Origin: Ooceraea biroi
Lineage: Eukaryota > Arthropoda > Insecta > Hymenoptera > Formicidae
Direction: 5' to 3'
NCBI RefSeq assembly: GCF_003672135.1
Contig: NC_039511.1
Location: 1,824,464 to 1,888,463, forward strand
Length of the DNA: 64,000 nucleotides
The position numbers and the translations under genes were made by a program. Under the pieces are notes generated by a model. It had not been told where the DNA came from. It was given only the letters and a program-made list of their open reading frames with translations, and made no database searches. Positions 11,095-20,892 of this stretch are shown here, one piece after another; the stretch's first letter is position 1; the number at the start of each line of letters is the position of its first letter.

Positions 11095-11525
11095 GCGTCC
11101 AATAAATATAATATAATAATTATAATTATATAAATAAATTATTACAATAAATTATTTTTATATAATTATAATTATATAAAAATACTTTATCGTAATAATT
11201 TATTTGATACGAAGAATCGATAATTATATGATTTGATTTTAATACACTTTCATACAATTAATATTTATGACATGTTATATATTAATTATAAGTAATTATT
11301 TTGCAATTTTAAATTAAATATAAATTATTAGAATAAATCATTGTTATATAATTATATAATAATTGTAATTATATTAAAATAATTGATTGTAATAATTTAT
11401 ATTTAATTTAAAATTGCGAAATAATTACTTATAATTATTATTGTATGTCATAAGTAATAATTAATAGTAATTGTATCAAATTGTTTTAAAATCTAATCAT
11501 AATATCGATTCTTCATATAAAATGC
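11095..11525. repeat. Second AT-rich foldback hairpin(s) inside the element
   Basis: A small palindrome is centred near 11165. A larger one runs from about 11205 to 11520, with arms starting tacgaagaatcgata and ending in the inverted form, centred near 11355. Together they form an AT-rich foldback structure with no coding capacity, mirroring the hairpin at 8140-8645. Confidence 0.75.
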
Positions 11526-11580
11526 ATGGTCGGGCAATATATGTGCTGCGGGATTAGCCATTTTTACGCGTTTAACTTAT

Positions 11581-11715
11581 TTTATTGGCTATGATTATTA
11601 GTATGCAGACATGCGTTCGGCTTTGGGTAGTAGGCGCGCCATGCAGTCTGCAGATGGTTCGCGCTTATCTGCACCTATCTACACCGAAAAGGGACTTCAT
11701 TTATGCACCTCAGTG
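11581..11715 (-). repeat. Right terminal inverted repeat of composite element
   Basis: This is the inverted partner of 8004-8139. It ends GCACCTCAGTG next to a TA dinucleotide. Confidence 0.9.
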
Positions 11716-12372
11716 TACATGCGAACACGTCGAGTCGTTCAATGCGAGGTGGTCTTAAGCTCATAGACACACACATCTCATTCTTTCATGACGCATGGAA
11801 CGATACGGTAGCTGATTTGCGCAGATTCGAAAAAACAGATGAACGACCTGATCCGACCATTCGAGTCGACTTGATTCGACTTGGATTCGACTTACGGCCG
11901 TTAGACGGTATCAGCTCGTGGAATGATGCGTGATGTGCGTGGAGGACGGAACGTCGTAGAACGAGAAGACTAACAAGAATACTTCGATTGTTGTAGAATT
12001 TCGTTGTCAACGCAAGTACGTATCCCGTGTTGCATATGTTACGTATGCATATGACGCGTCTCCGTCGGTGCAATTGCTTTAATTAGTGTTGTTAGTGTTT
12101 CACGGGCAACTGTGCGACTTGCGCCAGTCTTGACTGGGGCACAGCTCAGTGTAATGATTTTAGAGTAGTTTCACAGCTGCATTATTGTCTGTAAAATGGC
12201 CGTAATGATTAGAAAAAGATTTATAAACTGTATAAATAGATGCGTCGTCAGTGACGTAGCGCGGATCGAATATTTCGAGTACTCCGCACGTTTTACGACT
12301 TCCGCGTTTTCTCGAAAGTTCCTCGGAAACGTGATAAGTTTGTCAAAATTTTTCGCCTCTTGCCGTTTTCAG
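11716..12372 (+). promoter_or_regulatory. Probable promoter/5' UTR of the gene at 12381
   Basis: This is moderately GC-rich single-copy DNA between the transposon and a splice acceptor (tgccgttttcag, ending 12372). The gene therefore probably has an upstream non-coding exon in this interval; no donor can be picked with confidence. The short open frames here have no domain. Confidence 0.4.
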
Positions 12373-12380
12373 AGAATGCC

Positions 12381-14409
12381 ATGGATTGCTGTTTCGCTGA
12401 TCAGTATGACAATTTGCAAATCACGGAGACATACTCGCATGTTTCCAGTCCAGAGATGTTCGATAGTGACGCCGAGAATGATGTAAATAATCGAAACGAC
12501 TGCCCGTTATCTGATGTCGACACATTGTCAGCGACTAGCCCTCAGAAGCCCTCTCAAGCTGAGCTGGTTTCCAAATCGGACAATCACCTGCTGGCCAGAG
12601 TCAGCAAGTTCCTGAGTGGTGTGCCGCCTCCGCCCAAGCATACGATATGTCAAAATGACTGTTCCGACTTCCTGCAACTTATTCATGAAAACAGACGATT
12701 TTTCTGGGTCAGAAGTCCATTGCCGAGCAAGAGCTCGGGTGCCAAGGAGAGTGCAACATCTCCGAAGCAGATGGCAACGGCGGAAGCTGATAGCAGGAGT
12801 AGTTCTTGTCAGAGAGGCGCTCCAAGAGACTTAACGGATGCTTTCAACGCTTGCGATTTGCCAGCCAATGATCTGGATAGCGCGCAACTGGGCATAGGTA
12901 GTAGTAATAGTGATAATCTAAATGCAAGACTCAGTGTTCCTAAGGAAACGAACAAGCTGACCAATGTAACTAAAGAGACAATAAGACCTCTAGCGACTAT
13001 GGATTGTTTGAACGTTTCTGACGAACGATCTCCACTTCTTTATTATTCACTCGGTGAGACTGAGGCGGCAGCTTTAATTTGGCCCGAGGCGTATTCTCAC
13101 AAGTTTCATGGCATACAGTGAGTTACAATGCTTTCCGTAAAGTATCTCTTCAATAAAGTATTTTTATTCTTATAATAATATCGTTTCTTCCACAATTTCA
13201 GTTATAATCGAAGTAGAAGCATAGAGGAATTCGAGAACTTATCAGTTAAGTTGTGCGAGAGATACGTAGGAGCCGAAACACAGTCGACTTGTAATATATG
13301 GTTCTCCAAACAACTGTCCGGAAGTACGAGAAAGCGGAATTTACTGGCGAAGCGTGAGATCGGCCAGAGTCCGGGAAAGAGACTGACTCACCTGGCTAAA
13401 AGGCGCAAGACCTTCTCCAGCGCTAACCTGCAGGGACTGAGCCTCACCGACAGGAGGCAGCTAATAGTGCAAATTAAGTGTGTAGCCACGAGTTGCGAAT
13501 TTATTCCGAAATTATCTAAAAAAGCAAATGAACTTATTAAATTTTGCCCCCCATGCAGGAAACCTATGCATAAAAAAGGGAAAAGTCCGCGGCAGGGCAA
13601 GAGCCCACGTGGCAAGAGTCCACGTGGTAAAAGTCCCAGGAGTTCGACGAAGAAGAAAGCGGCGCGGCGATTGATAATGGACGGTTCGAGCCCGCGTAAG
13701 TCCAAGTTGGAGACGTCGAAGCGCGCGCTCTTTCAGAGCCCGCCCACGGACGCCGGGCCGAGCAAGTTGTTGAGCAGCGCAACCGGCAACAAGGATACTC
13801 AAAAGATCAAGCGCGTTCTGTTCTCGACGCCGAGGAAGGAGAGCGAGTTGGAGGACGCGAGACCGACGTCCTTGCGCGAGGAGAGCAGGAAGAGGAAGTG
13901 CGAGGAGGAGCTGGAGGGACCGCGGTTGAAGTGGCCGAAGAGCCTGTCCTTCGACTGCACGCACGAATTGCAGAACACGTCGCGGACCGCATGGGACCGA
14001 CACTCGTCAAGCAGTATTCTCTCGAAGAACGAAACGTCTTTCGGTCAGGGAAGAAACGAGCTCAGCGACACACACAGGAAGGTTCGTTTTCGATTTCTAT
14101 TCCATCGATTCCATCGTTCATTTTGAGCATGATGATTCATTCGAGCGAGCAATGATTAACGCGCGTTTGCACGTATATTTCCAGAAGTTACTTTGGGCGG
14201 TCGCGGAGGCTCTGCGAAGCAAAGGCATTGGCATGAATCACCCGAAATTCAAGCAATACGCCGCGATCCTGGCGCGCACGATCAAACGATTCATGCCCGA
14301 CCTCGAGAACAAGAATATCCCGCGGAAACCTGGCAGCACGACCGACCGCATGCTGAAATTGGCCAAGCACCACGTGCTGCTTCTTGTCGACGCTAGGTCG
14401 GTGGATTGA
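12381..14409 (+). CDS. Unrecognised basic, probably nuclear protein
   Basis: Four exons join in phase (12381-13117, 13202-13477, 13559-14081, 14185-14409) to give 586 residues. The start ATG sits in GCCATGG, eight bases after an acceptor. The N-terminal third is acidic and Ser-rich. The middle has SIEEFENLSVKLCERYVG and a conserved-looking IWFSKQ. It is followed by a Lys/Arg-rich region with repeated GKSPRGKSPR units and several Ser-Pro/Thr-Pro sites, suggesting nuclear localisation and CDK phosphorylation. The C-terminus (from about residue 512) is a compact helical-looking block, KLLWAVAEALRSKGIGMNHP to KLAKHHVLLLV. I do not recognise the family. Intron 2 (13478-13558, 81 bases) has no stop and is a multiple of three, so it could be retained. 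AATAAA occurs at 14692. Confidence 0.85.
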
Positions 14410-14712
14410 CAATACTTGTCGGTATAAATTATTGAAATTGCAGAGGATTTTACTCGCTACGGTAGGTTCGCTCCTCCAGCGAACGGAATGTTAGTAAACT
14501 GACCAAATATGGGTGCTTGTATCTTTAGCCGACGTGTGTTTACACTATGACTTTTATATTTAATTTAACAACTCGTAAAAAGAGATAAGGTGGCGTTGTA
14601 CCATAGTAACATTTAAGATATGGAAAAACGGTATTGTATGCTGTTACACCTGTCGCTTTTTAACAGGGTATTAAACGTTTTTTATCGCATAAATAAATGT
14701 GTTTTTTAATGA

Positions 14713-14810
14713 GTATAGTTTATTAGCCTTAAAATAGTTAATGTATCTCGTAACTTACAAGTATAGTTTATTAGCCTTAAAATAGCTAATAATATATCTC
14801 GTAACTTAGA
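14713..14810. repeat. Two direct copies of a ~48-bp unit
   Basis: The units at 14713-14760 and 14761-14810 both begin gtatagtttattagcctt and end ctcgtaactta, and adjoin head to tail. They lie next to the outer edge of the TACC-derived hairpin. Confidence 0.8.
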
Positions 14811-15440
14811 AATAATTAATAAAATGTATCTCCATCGTATCGCGTTTCCAACGTTTTTATGGTCCCCACGTTCTCCTGAATACTCTCTTAATTAATATAA
14901 GAGACCATTTTTTTCATATTCCACGACAACCCTGGAACACGATCCGTTAGTTTCAGTATCTCACTTGGATCTCGATTCATGTATAACATTTTATACAAAT
15001 CACTTGCGTCACCTATTTTTTTGTCTTTACTTCTTGCGCTAGTTGCGCCTGCAGTTTATTGATCTTTTCCTGAAAAGCCGCTAATACTTAATAGAAGATA
15101 TATTAATATATCTTATATTAAGCATTAGCGGCTTTCCAGGAAAAGACGAGGGAGATCGATAAACTGCAGGCGCAACTAGCGCAAGAAGTAAAGACAAACG
15201 CAGATGACGTAAGTGATTTGTACAAAATGTTGTATATAAATCGAGATCCAAGTGAGATACTGAAAATAACGGATTGTGTTCCAGGGTTGTCGTGGAAGAA
15301 TATGAAAAAATGGTCTCCGCGTTCTCCTAAGTGCTCTCTTGTGTATCTTGTATTAATTAAGAGATCATGTGGAACGTGGAGAGATCATAAAAATGTTGGA
15401 AACGCGATACGATAGAGATACATTTTATTAATAATGAGAT
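14790..15440. repeat. Hairpin of two inverted TACC-derived copies
   Basis: This is a long palindrome centred at 15104/15105 (agatatatt|aatatatct). Both arms resemble the TACC gene at about 15,890-16,320: the exon segment gcgcaactagcgcaagaagtaaa, the splice donor gatgacgtaagtg, the intron, the acceptor ttccaggg and the start of the next exon (gtcgtggaagaatatg). A stretch of that exon is deleted and a further exon piece is joined on. Because intron sequence is present, the duplication occurred at the DNA level and not by retroposition. The arms differ from each other and from the gene by scattered changes and indels. The block begins about 125 bases past the TACC stop codon and has no long open frame. 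Confidence 0.9.
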
Positions 15441-15565
15441 ATAACTTATAAATAATTAATAAAATGTATCGCATAACTTATATATAATTATTAAAATAAA
15501 ATTAAAAAACATTAATTAATTATTACTATACAGATTTAAAAAAAATTAAGTATTATTGTACATTC

Positions 15566-18500
15566 TCATTCCGTGTTCCCGTGACCGACCCTAGCGATAA
15601 CTTCGTCGAGGATTTTCGCGAGCTCCTTGTTTTCCTTGGTCTTCTGCTCCACCAGTTCGTTGAGCGAGTTGCCCTTGAGCTCGGCCTTCCTTATCATCGC
15701 ATGCAGCTTCACCGTTTCCGCCTCGTTCTGCTTCCGTATCCCGTCCAACTCGAGATTAGCTCTGAAACGTGATACATTAATGTGATACTTATCTGATAAA
15801 GGGAAACTCGAGAGGAATAGTCAGTCTATCGATCGCGTACTTCTCTAATTGAGCCATTGCATGCTCCTTCAGCTGGTCGTACCGTACTTCTAACGTTTTT
15901 ATAGTTTCTACATTTTCTTGAATGCTCTCTTTTAGCACGGTTTCGTTATTTTTGTACACCGACACAACTCCTTTGAGCCTCTCGTACTTTTGGTGCACGT
16001 CATTGAACGCTGCCTCCGTGTTGGTGAGATGGTGATTCGCGGCCTGCAGCTCCTCCTGCAACTTTGCCTTCTCCTGCTCGAAGTTCGTACGGTCCCTCTC
16101 CCGCTCCGTGAGTAATCTGCTGATCGATTTTTCGTACTCTTCGACGACCACCCTGGAACACGATCAGTTTATACTTTCAGTATCTCACTTGGAGGATCTC
16201 GATTGACATGTAGCATTTTGTACAAATCACTTACGTCATCTGTGTTTTGGTTTTTACTTCTTGCGCTAGTTGCGCCTGCAGTTTATTGAGTTTCTCTTGG
16301 GAAGCCGCTTTCTGCCTTTCCAGTTCTGCCGCATGCTCCTTCTTCTGTTTCTCCAATTTCTCCTCCAGTTGCAGTACCGTCGTTCTCACGAGTTCGAGCT
16401 CCTTACTTATATTTATGTCGGACTTCGGACTTTCTTCTTGCTCCTGAGGAAGAGTTTACTACTTTTAATATCGTGCCTCGCAATGAAACGATGAAAAAAA
16501 AGTGGCGATTCACGAACTTACAATTTTCTCCTGAGTTTCCTCCAGCTTCTGCACCGTTGCGTTAGGAAGCGGACTGTAAAAAAGCAGCCTGTCTATGGCC
16601 GCTATGGCAGGATTACGTTTTGGTGTGTCGACATTCGGAGGCGGCGACTCGTTCTTGCCGTTTTGCTCCTCGTTTACTGGCTGAGCGTTCCCTTGAGGAA
16701 GCATGCTGGTGTTCGATACCAACGGGTCAAATTTAATGTACAAAGACTCGGTTCGAAGGCGATTTATATTCGCGTGCGCGGAATTACTTCGCGCTAGCAA
16801 GAAGTCGAACGTCGATGGGTCTTGGAAAACTGTAAAAACAATAATAAAACAATAATATTCGTTCGAGATTAACGTGCCCGTCGGCCATCGAATGCGCGAC
16901 AAAAATTATTTTAAGAACATCCATGCGCAACTCGTACTTACTTTCGGATGTCGCACTGACAAACTGCTCTTCCGCGAGGTCCGTTGAGGAGTTGAGTAGC
17001 TCATTAGTGACTTGTTCCGCCGTGGATCTGAATTGTTCGAAATCTGGCTGCTTCTTGATCAGAGACGACAACGTGGTGCTCTGTCGTTGGGGCTTGAATT
17101 CTTCATAGTGCTCCTCCTCATCTGGCGTGAGATTGATGTCTTCTATCTCTTGTAACGTGAGCGTACGGTCGAGCTCTTCGAAAGAAGACTCCTTCTTCTT
17201 GACGGCACCTGCCGCACTCGCGCTTTCTGTAAGTACCGTTTCCGTCGGGTTACACCGCTCTTCTAAAACACGTGTCTTATCACATATGGCAATGTCGTCT
17301 TTAGGTAAAAAGGTCGGTGCTTCGATCGATACCGTAACATTCCTCGTTTCTGCGTCCCGTTTATCGACGTTCTTCTCCAAGCTCTCCTGGATTTCTGACA
17401 CCTCTCGTTCTATAATACTGGTCCTGTTCAGTAGCTGCGTGCTACTCGCTTCATTATCCGCGACAGCGCAATTATCTAATCGAAGCAGATCGTGCGTCTC
17501 GATACTTTCGTTCGTTTCTGCCTCGATGACGGGGCTATTTACATGTAACGCGAATGCTTCTTTATCCGCGTCGTCGGAGGTTGATAACAACGTCGGTGAC
17601 GCGCCTCTTGCAGGCTCTGGTACGTCATTAACGATATTCTCCGCCCCCTTGCTATCGGTATCTTCGAACGACGGTACACTGGATATGCCAGGTAAAGAGG
17701 AGTCTTCCGTGTGCTGCTCTAACGGAGGTATGGACGGAACGGAGATCTTGGTAGGACTGGGAGGGATTTCCAGAGATAGTGTCTCAGCAGTGCGATAGCT
17801 CTCTACCGTCTGTTCCTCACTGAGCACCGCGGACGCATCATCAGAGATCGAATTGTCGGGCGAAACTTTGATGGCGTTCGACTGACTATCGTTCACTTGG
17901 TCACTCGTCGGCGGTGAATCCTCTACAACGTTACTCTCGACGTCGCACGTTTCCGGTTCACTCGCTACGCTATCACCGTCCTGTAACGGAACAGGCTCCT
18001 CGATCGATTCTTCCACCCGTGGTGCGTCCAAACCTTCCGCGGAAGGACTCGCCGATTGCGTATCTTCGACAGGTGCCGCGTTACCGGACGCTGCAAAAGT
18101 ACATGTCTCGTTCAACGATGCGTACGCGGTCGTCTGGTTTAACTGAAACTTCGTCGCAGTCACTCGCGTCTCATCATTGTCCAAGCTCTCGTCGACGGAG
18201 CAATCGCTCGCGTGAAACGATGTCTCGTCTATGGCCGACGCGAACGTCTGATCCTGACTGAGATCCTGACTGTCGCTTCCCAGATGGATGTCAGCGCACG
18301 CAAAGATCAGTTCCTCGACGCCGGGTATGTCGGAATTCACGTAGGACCTGTCCGCGTCATCCGGCGTGTCGGGCGTCGAGTCGGCGCATATGCCGCTGCT
18401 GCTCTTGATGCTGAGAGTGCTGCTGAGACTGCGGAAGCTGCTGGCCGACGAGAGGCTCTCCGGGGTGGAGTGATTCTCCGTGACCGCTCCTACGTCGGCG

Positions 18501-18881
18501 AATTCGCGGGCGAAACGAACCTTGACCTCATGCTCAGCTGTCTTTGCTGGCGCTGGACTGTCGTTGCCGCTCTGAAAATAGAAAAGGCGCGTTAAAACGC
18601 GTTTCTGGACAGGGGCGCGCGTTCCGCTCTTCTGCCTGAGAACGTATTGAGAATGCACGGTGTGGGTTCTCCAACGCGTAGGAGGCTCGGCGTTCGATAT
18701 TGCGCAATGGAAAACCTTCTCGCGACCTTTGGCGGCGCGGATTTACGGAGCAATCAGAACACCGCGAGATCTTGACAGAGAATGTCCTCGGAATTTGCAT
18801 GGGATATACCGTCTGCGTGGGCGAAGGAGAATTTCTTGGACTCCCGGTGGCACGATGCAGAAGCCTATTGATGTACTCCAT
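15566..18881 (-). CDS. tacc: Transforming acidic coiled-coil protein (TACC)
   Basis: TACC proteins bind Aurora A and the XMAP215/Msps polymerase at centrosomes to stabilise spindle microtubules. Six exons join in phase: 18881-18810, 18571-16942, 16829-16522, 16443-16235, 16152-15841 and 15761-15566, for 908 residues. Exon 2 (1.6 kb) encodes a long acidic, Ser/Thr-rich, low-complexity region typical of the family. The last three exons (residues ~671-908) form a continuous coiled coil, the TACC domain, with EEYEKSISRLL, YERLKGVVSVYKNNE, RYDQLKEHAMAQLEKANLEL and KTKENKELAKILDEVIAR. The N-terminal exon (24 residues, MEYINRLLHRATGSPRNSPS) is the least certain. The frame extending upstream of exon 2 is intronic, because a good acceptor (ttttctattttcag) precedes it. 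AATAAA on this strand occurs at 15429-15424. Confidence 0.92.
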
Positions 18882-20861
18882 GCCGCGCGTCGATCGCAGC
18901 CCGATGCGTGGTCCACGGAACACTGCGCTTTACTGAGTACTGCGTCGCACGAATCAGCTGACAGCTGTGGTCTGGCGGTTTTCGTGAAACAAATTGCGCA
19001 ACTATCTCGCGCCTCGCTCAGGCTAATTATAAAACATCGTGAGAGAAAGGCTGTGGTCGTTCCGTCACACCCCGTTCAGTCCCCTGCTGCTCGCCTCTGC
19101 AAGCCACCGTGGAGGATACTGTCTCAGAAACATGTCACAGCGCGCCGTGGCCAGAGAAATCGTAGACTTCGTTGGTTTTTGTGGCTGCTATTGAGTGCTG
19201 TATAATCGGTGTGTTGAGGTGCAACGATTAAAGAAGATTAAAAAAGCATAAAATCAATCGTTCAGAATTGGACGATCGCGGAAGAGTCCTTTTGGAAGAC
19301 CGTACTTCTTTCGACGACACCCGTCAAAACGCACGAGACGCGAAGCTGGACTCGTCCAATACGTGACTCGCTCCGAGTCGATATTCGTTGCTCCATTTAA
19401 ACCAACTACTAGTTAATTATGTTCACTGCGAACCAACACCATATACCATTATGAAAACGAGGCAGGAAGGAAGGATCCCTCCCCTTCGATGTACGAGATA
19501 GTAATGGACATTCTAATGGCAAAAGTAGTAATTCCGAACGATTTTATCTCACGCAGTAATTGACCAACCGAGCGTTCACGTTGCCGAGCGGTAATCCTCG
19601 CGTGAAACAAGGATGTTAGAGAAAAAGGAAAGCAGACACACTACTCGATAATTAAACGCTCCGCTTCGCAGTTTACTGGCGCAGTCACCTTCGAGAGAAG
19701 ATTCCCCATGACTCCACGAAGGACCTCCACTTTCGGCTGTCACGAATGCGCGACAGCGGTAGTCCCATATTTACGCGCGGGTTCAAGGAACTCCCGCCGT
19801 GTGCGAGATGGTTTTGCTTCCCCTTCTATGCTTCCACCCTTGACCCGATTGTCCTCCGTCGAAGAGGTGCATATACCGCCACGCACAGATAATTTCGAAA
19901 TTCATGCAGACATTCAATCCTCATAAAATTCTGGGCCGTTGAGACTCGCAACGCGACGCGCGGAGTGTTCGCATTTTTATTTCGTTCGTTTTCCGCGATA
20001 ACTTTTTCGACGGCCTTACCCGAGTCGAAATTTTGCGCCTGCTTTAATGCTTTTAGCAGTCGTACGAACCTACTTTTAGGAAAATAGAACCTAGAACTCT
20101 TACATTGAAACTCAAACTCCTACAAACAGATGTTAAGATGCTATTCGGCTATAATCTTGATCGTAACCTGCTTTGACGCTCTAGCGGCAAAAAAGGAAAT
20201 TTCGCACATATTTTAGTGTTAAAGTAGTAGCTAAATAGACGCTGAATAACGCCTCGGATGAAGAATTCGAGGTTCAATGTAGAACTAAAATTTCGACTCG
20301 GTACTTTCTCTCTCCTTCTCTTTGGGCAAGTATCGGGCATGACTCATCGTAAGCGCTAGCGAAACATCCGACTCGTAACTGACTCGTACCTCACGTAATC
20401 CATTTATCGGTATTATTCACCTATGAAAGCAGGAAATCGAGTATTGCATCATCAGCAAAAGGAACGCGAAAGCGCGGACGTGTCCGTGGGAGAGATGGGG
20501 TCGACAAACGTGGAACACAATGCACGGCGCTCGGACAAACGCGACAGACAGACACGGGGTAATCGAGCCTAATTCACGATGAAACACGACGTCTGCCGCG
20601 TGCCTTATTCGGCGCGCTCTTGACATCATCGAGACTGCAACACGACGACGTCGCAATGACTCATTCTCATTCTCGTTAAACCACAGCTGATAGAGGCTCC
20701 AGGATCCCGGGGTGTGTCTCTTTCGCTCGGAGATCGAGCAACCCTCTCTTCAGGTTCTTGATGTGCAGTTGAGCGCGCGTGCCACTTAACACTTTAACGC
20801 AAGCGGTTCTTAAGCTACATTAAGCAGCGCAACGTGTGTGTAATATACATTGCACATAAGA

Positions 20862-20892
<31 letters not shown>

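Larger units (their letters stand above)
8004..11715 (+). mobile_element. Composite Tc1/mariner element with 135-bp TIRs
   Basis: Two inverted repeats bound a 3.7-kb block: 8004-8139 and 11581-11715, ends CACTGAGGTGC and GCACCTCAGTG, flanked by TA on each side (8002-8003, 11716-11717). They differ at only a few positions. Between them lie, in order, an AT-rich hairpin, a 210-bp MITE, a Tc1/mariner transposase split by a hAT MITE, three histone-type stem-loops and a second AT-rich hairpin. The likely history is an autonomous ~2 kb transposon that collected nested insertions. It sits in what would be the head-to-head promoter interval of Tom40 and the gene starting at 12381. That the transposase belongs with these outer TIRs is inference from position. 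Confidence 0.85.

Noticed and set aside
18572..18658. Extension of TACC exon 2 upstream to a methionine at 18658
   Set aside because: A strong acceptor (ttttctattttcag) precedes the exon at 18571, and the extension reads through that pyrimidine tract.
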